Below are positions 35,601 through 43,729 of a stretch of DNA of 64,000 nucleotides, in pieces. A program made the position numbers and the translations under genes. The stretch spans positions 1 through 64,000 of the forward strand of contig JAUIBA010000020.1 of assembly GCA_030427635.1 (NCBI GenBank). The letters run 5' to 3'. The notes under the pieces were generated by a model. The model saw nothing but the letters and a program-made list of their open reading frames with translations. It was not told the origin of the DNA and did not search any database. Source of the stretch: Bacteroidia bacterium. GTDB taxonomy: Bacteria; Bacteroidota; Bacteroidia; Chitinophagales; Chitinophagaceae. Each line of letters opens with the position of its first letter. Positions within the stretch are counted from its first letter, which is position 1.

Positions 35601-37585
35601 ATAAGCGAGGTATATGCTGTTTCTGTAGCGCCGGGAATATCTGTCCAGCCGGTACCGGTATCGCACTGCCACTGAAAACTCATGCCACAGGCAGGATATA
35701 AAACCGGAAGGCTTACTGTATTCTCACTACCGGTACACACTGCTGCTGAAGCCGTAAGTGCAGTTACCGGCGCGGGGGTACCGGAACAAGCTGTAGTAAC
35801 ATTGAGCGTGCGGGCAGCTACACAGGAAGCAGCGGCTGTGGTATAGCTCACCGCTACTGTGCCCGAAGCTATACCCGTAACCTCACCTACGGCACTGACA
35901 GTAGCGCTGGCATTGGAGCCGGACCAGGTGCCTGCACTGGCAGCAACGGCAAGACTGACACTGCTACCTATACATGCTACAACCGGACCTGACAGAGGGG
36001 AAATATCATCGCACTGCACCGTATGAACCGACCTGCACCCTGTAGACAGCGTATAACTGATATCAGATGAGCCCTCTGCAATACCTGTAACCATACCGGA
36101 TGAACTGACTGAAGCCACAGCAGCACTGCCTGACGACCAAACCCCTCCTGCCGGATAAGCTACAAGTGCAAAACTATCACCGGCACAAACTGTAGCAGGG
36201 CCTGTGATGGGATAGGGAGCATATATTGTGAATACTTCCTTTGATGAGATACAACCGGTAGGTAAGGTATAGGTAATTGTGGCTGTACCCAACGAATTTC
36301 CAGCGGTGACACCCGTAACCGGATCTATAGAAAGGACAATGGGATTACTGACGGAAAATGTACCTCCTGAAGGAGATGCAACATAGGAAGCACTGCTGAA
36401 ATTACAGAAGCCATCGGGTCCGGTAATGGGGGATGGCAGGGGGTTGACAGACAGTACAGATGTAGCACTGCAGCCGGTAGTGGGGTGTGTATAGGAAACC
36501 AGCGTGGTGCCGGCAGCGATACCTGTGACAATACCGGAAGTTGAGATACTGCCTACCGCAGGGGTACCACTACTCCATATGCCCCCACTAAACGGCTCTG
36601 AAAGCATTGTAGTAAGCCCCTCGCATACACTGTATGGACCAGACATAAACCCTGCAAGCGGATGAACGGTAACCACTGCTGTAGTACGGCACCCTGTACC
36701 AGCCGTATAGGTAACCAGTGCAGTACCGACAGAGACCCCGGCAATGACTCCTGTAGCCGCACCTACCGTAACAGTAGCAGATGCGCTGCTCCATGTACCG
36801 CCGGGAGTGGTGGTACAGGTGAGCGTGGTAGTGCTTCCGGCACAGACACCGAGGTTGCCAGTGATAGCCCCCGGAGGGGGAAGTACATTGACCGTGGTGG
36901 TAGAGAAGCAGCCGGTGGGTAATGTATATGAAAGGGTGCCTGAACCGGGACCTGATAATGCGGAAACGCCCACTCCCCACGGATGAACACTGAACAACCA
37001 TGATGGAGAGGCAGACCAGACCCCACCCAACGCACTGGTCACAATGGTATCGCCGGAGCAAACCACATGACTTACCGATGTTATATCAGGCAGGGGATAT
37101 ACTGTAACAGAGATAGTCCTTTTGCATAAACTAGCAGCGGTATATGTGATGATGGCAACACCCGGAGATAATCCGGAAACAGTACCGTCGGCAGGGTTTA
37201 CAGATAATATAGCCGGAGACGAACTACTCCATGTACCGCCCGATGAGCCGGGAACAGACAGTGAAGACCCTGAGCCATTGCATATAGAAGATGTACCTAT
37301 AATATTGTCCGGGAGTGGATGTACCGTAACAACCGCTGTAGAAGTAAAGGCTCCTAAAGTATAGGTAACCGTAGCTGTACCCGGTGATGAGGATACATAT
37401 GTGCCAGAGGTAACGCCTATTGAAAATGATATATCTGATATACTCCATGTGCCGCCCGACATACTACTGGTGAGCGTACCCGAAGAGCCATTACAAACCG
37501 ACAACTGACCTGAAATAACACCTGCATCGCCTCTTACATGCAGGAAGGCAATTATTGCAATGAGGGTAAAGATGAGATTTTTCAT
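32603..37585 (-). CDS. Giant T9SS cargo protein with Big-like, PKD and DUF7619-like domains
   Basis: 1660 residues from the ATG at 37585 (MKNLIFTLIAIIAFLHVRGDA, signal peptide). An upstream in-frame start at 37654 lies in an intergenic hairpin and is rejected. Eight Big-like repeats, most with a Cys pair, cover about 20-600. An Ig-like unit follows, then a PKD-like domain ending HIYHTYTAPGTYTVKHVVY, and a SdrD-like segment (MDNNTNCSFDAGD). A DUF11-like region leads into the DUF7619-like domain (about 1010-1148, DPNDIQVTPEGY, FENLGNDTAHNIYVLDTL). Two more Big-like repeats, three Ig-like domains and a T9SS type A sorting domain (about 1572-1660, VPNPGNGNF) complete it. It is a close paralogue of the next gene upstream, and is expected at the cell surface as an adhesin-like fibre. 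Confidence 0.93.
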   Translation of the reverse strand: MKNLIFTLIAIIAFLHVRGDAGVISGQLSVCNGSSGTLTSSMSGGTWSISDISFSIGVTSGTYVSSSPGTATVTYTLGAFTSTAVVTVHPLPDNIIGTSSICNGSGSSLSVPGSSGGTWSSSSPAILSVNPADGTVSGLSPGVAIITYTAASLCKRTISVTVYPLPDITSVSHVVCSGDTIVTSALGGVWSASPSWLFSVHPWGVGVSALSGPGSGTLSYTLPTGCFSTTTVNVLPPPGAITGNLGVCAGSTTTLTCTTTPGGTWSSASATVTVGAATGVIAGVSVGTALVTYTAGTGCRTTAVVTVHPLAGFMSGPYSVCEGLTTMLSEPFSGGIWSSGTPAVGSISTSGIVTGIAAGTTLVSYTHPTTGCSATSVLSVNPLPSPITGPDGFCNFSSASYVASPSGGTFSVSNPIVLSIDPVTGVTAGNSLGTATITYTLPTGCISSKEVFTIYAPYPITGPATVCAGDSFALVAYPAGGVWSSGSAAVASVSSSGMVTGIAEGSSDISYTLSTGCRSVHTVQCDDISPLSGPVVACIGSSVSLAVAASAGTWSGSNASATVSAVGEVTGIASGTVAVSYTTAAASCVAARTLNVTTACSGTPAPVTALTASAAVCTGSENTVSLPVLYPACGMSFQWQCDTGTGWTDIPGATETAYTSLMLVPAQYRAAITCGMSTVLSAAVPVAVGHFIASHSVIGSTDTACAPAHFHIAACSAASGLSVTTWYGDGSNTATAMATDGGAAAAHIYHTYTAPGTYTVKHVVYAGGIPQDSVSFSYEYHFCRTASVRYYMDNNTNCSFDAGDNYNPFAITTRVDSAGVPVDTIVATSGFYYPMSGSPGTVYGFQIINASGGISPSCPASGIVYDTVSAIAEHPARYAGLSCSGSSGHDISVSGTMACGRHTARYDMIISNLNCPSVSPQVTLTFSPEYDFHHATIPPTSVAGNTITWNLSSLSASGTATRYISVFLDRPGLPATWLLPGDTISSTLSAEPLSGDAVPGNNVLTRIDTVKSSYDPNDIQVTPEGYILPCTQLEYRIRFENLGNDTAHNIYVLDTLSASLDENSLTPVVATAPMVYTLIHDGAYTIAKFDFPDINLPDSADQDNNKGMVLFTVNARNGIADDTHISNRAGIYFDDNPVVMTNEVENITGLPALTGPDSVCVGTDITLATVFPGGLWSVANPAASVNGGVASGLTQGLDTVYYTVSNSCTSRTVQHEIYVNDIPSAASIAGDSVTCEGWIILFTGSATDGIWSVGTPAVASIDAGGLLTGISAGTTQVSYTRSNTCGAVTTTAAVTVNGFVTPSVSLTHDAAAPICAGTEILFTALTVNGGDEPLYMWLVNGEVIQGLTENHMTYTPIDGDIITAQLTSSLLCVTNNTDVADTLMHITPVVLPAVTASVLPSGILCQSSAAVFSAVSATGGTSPQYMWELNGTQVATGPFYSYLPSDGDIVGVKLASSLPCLLVDTVASPLLELNVDSAYIPVVTIGMVPGAVSGHHQSFTFTAYVSGTAGPAPHYQWLMGSTAISGATDSVYTATISSHDSVTCIVVGSGVCALQSFNSVKVSVVPVGMDEVYIGAGTVQVVPNPGNGNFTISGQLGSGDDIAAEVTDVLGRIVYKTHLQATGGAFSSAVSLPGTLSGGSYIIRLYTGTDMAVARIIVVR

Positions 37586-37622
37586 AAGATACTGTTTTAA
37601 GATGCACTGGATAATATATTCT

Positions 37623-37654
37623 ATGCCATACCGGGTAACTACCCGGTATGGCAT
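37623..37654. terminator. Perfect 15-bp hairpin between two paralogous cargo genes
   Basis: ATGCCATACCGGGTA and its complement are separated by only 2 nt (practically a 14-bp stem with a 4-nt loop). It lies 38 bp after the stop at 37692 and 37 bp before the start at 37585. It lacks a T run on the minus strand, so it may terminate weakly, protect an mRNA end, or act in another way. Confidence 0.5.
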
Positions 37655-37691
37655 TTACTTATCAGAACAGCAGTATCTGTTTTCCCCTACC

Positions 37692-40600
37692 CTATCTTTC
37701 CATTACTATCCTGAAGGTTTTTCTTTCTTCCCCGCTCTGTATAGTGAGCATATACACACCTGCTGCCAGCTGTGCAGGCATTACCACTGTCTCATCAATA
37801 GCGCCACGGCTCACAGCAGCAGACCTGCTCATGACTACGCGACCCAGCATATCAGATATTGTAACTACGGCATCAGCAGCGCCATTGGTCACTACGCCCT
37901 TTATGTGGAAATTACCATTATTAGGATTAGGGAAAATGCGTATCATATCATCTCCGGTAACGGATGTAAGACCTACCGGCAGAATGGTAACATACACATA
38001 GTTGAACGAAGTAACAGCGCACACACCGCTTCCTGTAATACGGCAGGTAACCGAATCATAATCGGCGAGTGTGGTAGTAGTGAATGTACCGGTAGTAACG
38101 CCCGATACCGGAATACTGTTTACATACCACTCATATACAGGAGTAGGACCGGCACCGGAGGCTGTAGCTATAAATGTGATAGGATCGCCGGCATTCACCA
38201 CCAGACCAGGAGCAGCTGATATACTAACCACCGGAATGTAGAGCGGATCTACCGTCTGGTGTATCACTACACTGTTCACCGTATCTGCAAGACGGCACAG
38301 GTAGTTACTACCCATGCGGCAATACACAACATCGCCATCTACAGGTATATAACTGTGCGTAGCACCGGTACCTGAGAATGCACCGTTTACATACCACTGA
38401 TAACCGGGTGCAGTACCACCCATAAACGGTGTAGCAGTAAATGTGACCAGTGTGCCGGCACAGGAAGTATCATTAGGCGATACCGACAAATATGAAACAG
38501 GTGTACCTGTAGGCAATACCGTCATGGTAAGTGTATCTGCCACCACAGATGGGTCTGTACATGCCTGACTGCTAGTCATAGTGACGGAGACATTATCGCC
38601 ATCGGTAGGTAAATAGGAGTATGCATCACCGGCACTCACGATGGTACCGTTTACACTCCAGTAATAAGATGGTGCAACCCCACCTGCTACCGGAAGCGTG
38701 GTGAAGATAACCGGAGAACCGCTACATACTGTATCATCAGTAGTAACAATGCTTACAGACGCAGCCACTATAGGCGCCACTGTTACCTCTTTGGTAGCGG
38801 TACGTGATGCGCAGCCGTTTGTAACCGTATAGCTGATAGTAGTAGTGCCAGCTACAATGGGGGTAACAATACCAGTATCATTTATAGTACCTACAGCCGT
38901 ATTGCTGCTGGCCCACACACCACCGGGGGTACTGTTGAATAAGGTATCAGGCAATGTGAGACAGATGTGGCCCGGGCCTTCTATTGGCGCAATGCCTATA
39001 GTATTATGTACCTCATTGGTCATTACCACCTCATTATCGTCAAAATAAATACCGACACGATTCATGATGTCTGTACCATCAGCCAGACCACTGTAGGTGC
39101 GCACTCTGAAGAAAAATGCACCATCTGCCATATTGTGATGGGAAGTATCAGGCAGCATAATATTGGGGAAGTCGAACTTAACAATATTGTTTACGCCATC
39201 ATTGATAAGTGCATAGTTCATAAAATGTGAGGCTGACAATATTTCAACCGAGGCAGGGTCTACTGCGGCCGGGAGTGTATCCAACACATGTATGTTGTGC
39301 GCTGTATCATTACCGGTATTTTCAAACCTTACCCTATACTCAAGCCATGTACAGGGGAGGATATAACCTGCCGGCGACACTGCAATGTCATTAGGGTCAT
39401 AAGATGACTTAACGGTATCTGTTCTGATAATGACATTATTATTAGTATCTGCATCACCGACAAATGGCGATACTATTATTGATGACATAGCAGTATCTCC
39501 AGGTATCAGCAATGGGCCTATGGATGCCGGACGTTCCAGACGAAGCAGCACTGTCCTTGTTTCGAATGCACCCAGTGATGGGAGATTCCATGTAGCTGTA
39601 TTACCTACAACGGATGAAGGAGCGGGAGATGTACTTGTATAGCCTGTGAAGTAACCATACTTAGGACTAAAATTAATTTTCAATACCGGGCTAACAGGAG
39701 TGCATAGGTTATTTTTTACCAGTACCGTAAACTGCTGCGAGTGCCTTCCTGTCTGAACAGTTGCGTTTGCAGTAAGATCGAACGATGACGACATGCCACA
39801 TGACAATGCGATTTTTCTTACCGGATAGGTATTTACCAGTGCCACAATTGTATCATATACCACGCCTGAAAAACATGACGAAATGAGCCCACCTGAAACA
39901 GGAATATGACGAAATGCATAAATGGTGCCAACGGGGCCTCTGGCTACATAGTTAAACCCACTTGTTACAAGAACGGTATCCAACACCACACCAGCAGAAT
40001 CTATCTGTACTGCCGTAGCACTGTTATTATAAGGCTCTCCTGCATCCATTGTACAGTTGCCGTTAATATCTCTGAAAAGGCGTACCGGTAAAGTGCTGCA
40101 ATAGTTGTTTTCATAACTGAACAGCACCGTATCTACAGGCGTACCGGCATTATAAAGGGTATGCCTTACAGAGTATGTACCTGCCATTGCATATGTATGA
40201 TATATGTGTGCATCTGATACAGGGCTACCTGTGAGCGCCGAAGTATCATATGTGCCATCGCCAAAGGCTGTAATGACTGTAAATGCAGATGAGACACCGC
40301 AACCTGACACATAAAAATGCGAGGGTGAACAGGTAACAGAGGGCGCAGGTATAACGGTATGACTACCTATAGCATATTCTACACCTACATACAGCGGGCC
40401 AGAATAGGCCGTAAGCCCGGTAGAATAACAAGTAATGCGGCAACGATAGTAGTAGCCGGCTGTAGGATTATAAGTATAAGGTACTGTATTGGCACCGGAA
40501 AGCGTAGCCCATGAAAGACCATCTGATGAGTACTCCCACTGTATTATATTGCCACACGAATAAGTGTATGCCGGCAAATTGAGCGTAAGTGGTGTACCTA

Positions 40601-41804
40601 TGCATACTACCGGGGCGCTGGAAGTGATAATGCCCGGAACCGGCGTACCCGTACAGGATGATGTAACCGTAACAACCCTGGTAGCAGTACCGCATGACCC
40701 AACAATATATGATATAGTAGCGGTGCCGGTACCAGTGCCGTATACCACACCACCGGTACCTACAGTGGCTACAGACGACGCAGAAGAAGCCCATGTACCA
40801 CCAGCCGACAAAATACTGAGCGTGGTATGGGAACCGGCACATAACGTAGCCGTACCGGTAATGCTACCCGGTGCAGTGGAAACAGTGACTACTGTAGTAG
40901 CGCTGCAACCTGATGATAAAATGTATGAAATACTGGTAGTGCCAACACTGTTTCCTGTAACAAGGCCGGCAGATGACACTGTAGCTACTATTATATTTGT
41001 AGATATCCATGTGCCACCTGGTGTGCTATGGCTAAGTGTAGAAGGAGTACCGAGACAAATGAGTCCAGGTCCTGTGATGGGAGCCACACTCCCTAAAATG
41101 TTTATAGTATATGAAGAGCTACAACCTGCTGCTGTAACATAACTGACGGTAGCAGTACCCGGTGCAACACCTGACACCACACCACCAGCTGTAATTGTAG
41201 CTATTGATGTAGGCGCAACCGACCATGTACCACCTCCTACCGATGCAGAAATCGTTTCTGGTGAACCAATGCAAATATTTGGAGGGCCAGATAGTATGGC
41301 TGTTCCATTAACAGTGAAAACAGCCATGGCTACACAGCCATTGGGAGCAGTGTATGAAAGCGATGCAGTACCCGCAGAGACAGGAGTAACCACTGCCGAT
41401 GTAGGTGAAGCCGTTGCTACTGTAGCTACCGGAGGCAAACCACTGGTCCAGGTGCCGCCGCCGGGTGTAGAGCCAATCGTTGCCAAACCACCAATGCAGG
41501 CCGACAGAGTGCCCCCGATAGGTGTAGGTGATGCATTGACGGTAACGGTGGAATAGGCAAAATCAGTACCATCGGTATAGGTAATGATAGCTGTACCCGC
41601 GGTGAGGCCATTCAAAAAACCAGAAGAGGCACCAATGGTAGCGACAGAAACATCACTACTGGTCCATGTACCACCGGTTACAGAATTGGTAAGGGTAGTG
41701 CCCATGCCCGTGCATACTGTAGCCGGCCCAAGAATAGGAGGCAGTGCTGCACTGGCGGAAAAAGAAACAAGAAGAGTGAGTAATAACAGGTTCAGGTATC
41801 TCAT
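37692..41804 (-). CDS. Large T9SS cargo protein, paralogue of its downstream neighbour
   Basis: 1370 residues from the ATG at 41804 (MRYLNLLLLTLLVSFSASAA, signal peptide); the ATG six codons upstream is less likely. Five Big-like repeats cover about 20-388. Then come an Ig-like unit, a PKD-like domain (HIYHTYAMAGTYSVRHTLY), a SdrD-like segment (RDINGNCTMDAGEPYNN) and a DUF11-like region. The DUF7619-like domain (about 798-935) has DPNDIAVSPAGY and FENTGNDTAHNIHVLDTL. A sixth Big-like repeat, three Ig-like domains and a T9SS type A sorting domain (about 1285-1370, IFPNPNNGNFHI) follow. The domain order matches the 1660-residue paralogue, which differs by extra Big repeats. The two genes lie head to tail, 106 bp apart, consistent with tandem duplication. 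Confidence 0.93.
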   Translation of the reverse strand: MRYLNLLLLTLLVSFSASAALPPILGPATVCTGMGTTLTNSVTGGTWTSSDVSVATIGASSGFLNGLTAGTAIITYTDGTDFAYSTVTVNASPTPIGGTLSACIGGLATIGSTPGGGTWTSGLPPVATVATASPTSAVVTPVSAGTASLSYTAPNGCVAMAVFTVNGTAILSGPPNICIGSPETISASVGGGTWSVAPTSIATITAGGVVSGVAPGTATVSYVTAAGCSSSYTINILGSVAPITGPGLICLGTPSTLSHSTPGGTWISTNIIVATVSSAGLVTGNSVGTTSISYILSSGCSATTVVTVSTAPGSITGTATLCAGSHTTLSILSAGGTWASSASSVATVGTGGVVYGTGTGTATISYIVGSCGTATRVVTVTSSCTGTPVPGIITSSAPVVCIGTPLTLNLPAYTYSCGNIIQWEYSSDGLSWATLSGANTVPYTYNPTAGYYYRCRITCYSTGLTAYSGPLYVGVEYAIGSHTVIPAPSVTCSPSHFYVSGCGVSSAFTVITAFGDGTYDTSALTGSPVSDAHIYHTYAMAGTYSVRHTLYNAGTPVDTVLFSYENNYCSTLPVRLFRDINGNCTMDAGEPYNNSATAVQIDSAGVVLDTVLVTSGFNYVARGPVGTIYAFRHIPVSGGLISSCFSGVVYDTIVALVNTYPVRKIALSCGMSSSFDLTANATVQTGRHSQQFTVLVKNNLCTPVSPVLKINFSPKYGYFTGYTSTSPAPSSVVGNTATWNLPSLGAFETRTVLLRLERPASIGPLLIPGDTAMSSIIVSPFVGDADTNNNVIIRTDTVKSSYDPNDIAVSPAGYILPCTWLEYRVRFENTGNDTAHNIHVLDTLPAAVDPASVEILSASHFMNYALINDGVNNIVKFDFPNIMLPDTSHHNMADGAFFFRVRTYSGLADGTDIMNRVGIYFDDNEVVMTNEVHNTIGIAPIEGPGHICLTLPDTLFNSTPGGVWASSNTAVGTINDTGIVTPIVAGTTTISYTVTNGCASRTATKEVTVAPIVAASVSIVTTDDTVCSGSPVIFTTLPVAGGVAPSYYWSVNGTIVSAGDAYSYLPTDGDNVSVTMTSSQACTDPSVVADTLTMTVLPTGTPVSYLSVSPNDTSCAGTLVTFTATPFMGGTAPGYQWYVNGAFSGTGATHSYIPVDGDVVYCRMGSNYLCRLADTVNSVVIHQTVDPLYIPVVSISAAPGLVVNAGDPITFIATASGAGPTPVYEWYVNSIPVSGVTTGTFTTTTLADYDSVTCRITGSGVCAVTSFNYVYVTILPVGLTSVTGDDMIRIFPNPNNGNFHIKGVVTNGAADAVVTISDMLGRVVMSRSAAVSRGAIDETVVMPAQLAAGVYMLTIQSGEERKTFRIVMER

Positions 41805-41953
41805 ATAAAAAGTAAATGACAAAATATTTCTAATTGGTGTTTTCTATACTGCTAATATCAGGCGCAAAATAAATGACAGTTGTTAGTAACAACCAACAAC
41901 AGCCCGATAATAAACCAGACTTAACATTTGCAAAAATACTAACTTATAGGCTT

Positions 41954-42682
41954 TCAGACTATAATGATACGATCGCCTACCAGTTTAGGCACAACCGGAT
42001 GTAAATCAGGCGTAACACAGTACTCCATATCATGCTCCAGGCCGAACTTTGATAAGCGGTGATAATGGGAGCTATCTTTAAGAAACTCTATGAAGTTACT
42101 ACCACCACTGCTATCGTAGAGGTGTTTCGCACCTCTGGCAGCGTCACAGTTGGTATGAAATGCATGCTGTATACGGCTAAAGACAGCACCGGCAAATAAC
42201 GTATCTTCCAGGTTAAATCTGTCCTTCCATGAGGCGCAACCCAGCAATACATTTTTGTTTTGCGACAGCAGATAATCACATATAGCGGACAGATTGAGGA
42301 AAGAGCCGATTATTATCTCTGCGGCACCCTCTACCATATGCAGTAACCGCGTACCATTGGTAGTAGTAAGTACAAGGGATTTGCCTTCTATAAATGAACG
42401 GGGATACTCCAGCGGAGAGTTGCCATGCTGCAGACCTTCTGCCACTTTCCCATCCCGCTCTCCTCCTGTAACACTACCCGGCGTTGCAGCACCTATTGCA
42501 ATACACTCACTTACTGAAGCAACAGGGATTACATCTTTTGCACCATTGTGCAGTGCTGCTGTAATGGTAGAGGTAGCACGAAAAATGTCAATGATAACCA
42601 CAACAGCATCATTGGTATCATATAAATGAAGCAGTGCCGGCGAAAGGCACACTTCGAGACATGGTTTGTCTGCTTTTGTCAT
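41954..42682 (-). CDS. ComB-like 2-phosphosulfolactate phosphatase family protein
   Basis: 242 residues, full length for the ComB family. Motifs include VVIIDIFRATSTITAAL, TGGERDGKVAEGLQHGNSP and LTTTNGTRLL. ComB of methanogens releases phosphate from 2-phosphosulfolactate in coenzyme M synthesis. Bacteroidota are not expected to make coenzyme M, and no other sulfolactate gene is nearby, so the true substrate here is open (sulfolactate or another phospho-sulfonate are options). It follows gldN after a terminator and has its own -7 box, so it is not obviously part of the gliding operon. Confidence 0.9.
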   Translation of the reverse strand: MTKADKPCLEVCLSPALLHLYDTNDAVVVIIDIFRATSTITAALHNGAKDVIPVASVSECIAIGAATPGSVTGGERDGKVAEGLQHGNSPLEYPRSFIEGKSLVLTTTNGTRLLHMVEGAAEIIIGSFLNLSAICDYLLSQNKNVLLGCASWKDRFNLEDTLFAGAVFSRIQHAFHTNCDAARGAKHLYDSSGGSNFIEFLKDSSHYHRLSKFGLEHDMEYCVTPDLHPVVPKLVGDRIIIV

Positions 42683-42689
42683 AAAGCGG

Positions 42690-42697
42690 CAAAGATA
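42690..42697 (-). promoter_or_regulatory. Bacteroidota -7 box of the comB-like gene
   Basis: On the minus strand TATCTTTG (followed by C) matches TAnnTTTG and ends 7 bp before the ATG at 42682. It sits just beyond the gldKLMN terminator, so the gene is probably transcribed on its own. Confidence 0.55.
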
Positions 42698-42710
42698 TTC
42701 TGTTATACAT

Positions 42711-42735
42711 AAAAAGCCCCCGCGTATACGGGGGC
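42711..42735 (-). terminator. Rho-independent terminator of gldKLMN
   Basis: On the minus strand GCCCCCG-TATACG-CGGGGGC is followed by TTTTT. The stem is 7 bp of pure G-C and lies 23 bp after the gldN stop at 42758. Confidence 0.93.
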
Positions 42736-42757
42736 CTGAATATTGTGTGAAGTTATT

Positions 42758-43687
42758 TTAGTAAACCCACATGTCATGTTCTTTATTGAAGATTTCTTCT
42801 GCAGCACGTTTGCTTTCATACAAAGCCTCCATTTCGCTGTAGTTGTGATCTCTGAAGCTTTCGCCATAGCCTCCGGAAATAAGACCGAAAGGATTGCTCA
42901 CCTTAGTGATACGCGAAGCGAACATGCGACTTTCAAAGAACTCGTCCCATGTAGGCCTGAACATATCATTGTAAGGATTGATAGCTTCATAATTAGCAAG
43001 CAGATTACGAATATCGGGGTAGTAAAGCCAGAACATAGCCTGAGAACCACGATATAAGTTGGTAGTAGGGTCATATATATCCTTAACGGGAGCAAGACCT
43101 ACTATACGTACCACCATCTGGCCTACATTACGGTCAAATATCCAATCTTCTTTAACCCTGTACTTGGTAATCTGTTCCGGCTTAAAGTCAGTGACTTTGA
43201 TACGCATTGTTTCAGTACCGTCAATGTCGGTTACATACTCTGTATCTTTTTTACCTGCCAGCATTTCTTCCAACGCTTCTTTTTCCAGTACGGAAGTAAA
43301 GCGATCATCGAAAGTACCGTAAGCTACTATTTTCCCTTTCTTTATAGCGTCAATGAGAATTTCTATGAGCATACCACCGCCGGTATGTTCGTCACCTGCA
43401 TAACGGAAAGCAATATTCTGCTTTTCGAAGGTGTTGATTTCTCTCCATACGCGTTTTTTCCAGAGAATATCGTCTTCTCTTATATGCTGCCATGGAACAG
43501 GTACTCGCTTACGGTCTTTTGCAGCCACACGGTCATAAGCACCATCAGCAGTGCGGGAAGGCAACCACTGAGCACTTACGCCCGACTGAGTAGCCGGAAC
43601 AGCCGGATCGGCCTGGGCAAACAAACTGGTACCTGACAGAATAGCGGCGGATGTCAGCGCAATTTTGAATGCATTTAAAAAAGTCAT
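42758..43687 (-). CDS. gldN: Gliding motility/T9SS protein GldN
   Basis: 309 residues with a signal peptide ending in SLFAQ. Family features are the IREDDILWKKRVWREINTFE segment and the long middle part with WIFDRNVGQMVVRIVGLAP. GldN (PorN in Porphyromonas) is periplasmic and forms with lipoprotein GldK the ring associated with the outer-membrane side of the T9SS. It is the last gene of gldK-L-M-N, 42 bp after gldM, with a strong terminator after it. Confidence 0.96.
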   Translation of the reverse strand: MTFLNAFKIALTSAAILSGTSLFAQADPAVPATQSGVSAQWLPSRTADGAYDRVAAKDRKRVPVPWQHIREDDILWKKRVWREINTFEKQNIAFRYAGDEHTGGGMLIEILIDAIKKGKIVAYGTFDDRFTSVLEKEALEEMLAGKKDTEYVTDIDGTETMRIKVTDFKPEQITKYRVKEDWIFDRNVGQMVVRIVGLAPVKDIYDPTTNLYRGSQAMFWLYYPDIRNLLANYEAINPYNDMFRPTWDEFFESRMFASRITKVSNPFGLISGGYGESFRDHNYSEMEALYESKRAAEEIFNKEHDMWVY

Positions 43688-43729
43688 ATCCTCTAAAGTA
43701 TTTTAAAGTTTATCTACAAAGTTAAAACA

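Noticed and set aside
37586-37654. Upstream start of the 1660-residue cargo gene
   Set aside because: It would begin inside the intergenic hairpin and place 23 hydrophilic residues before the signal peptide.
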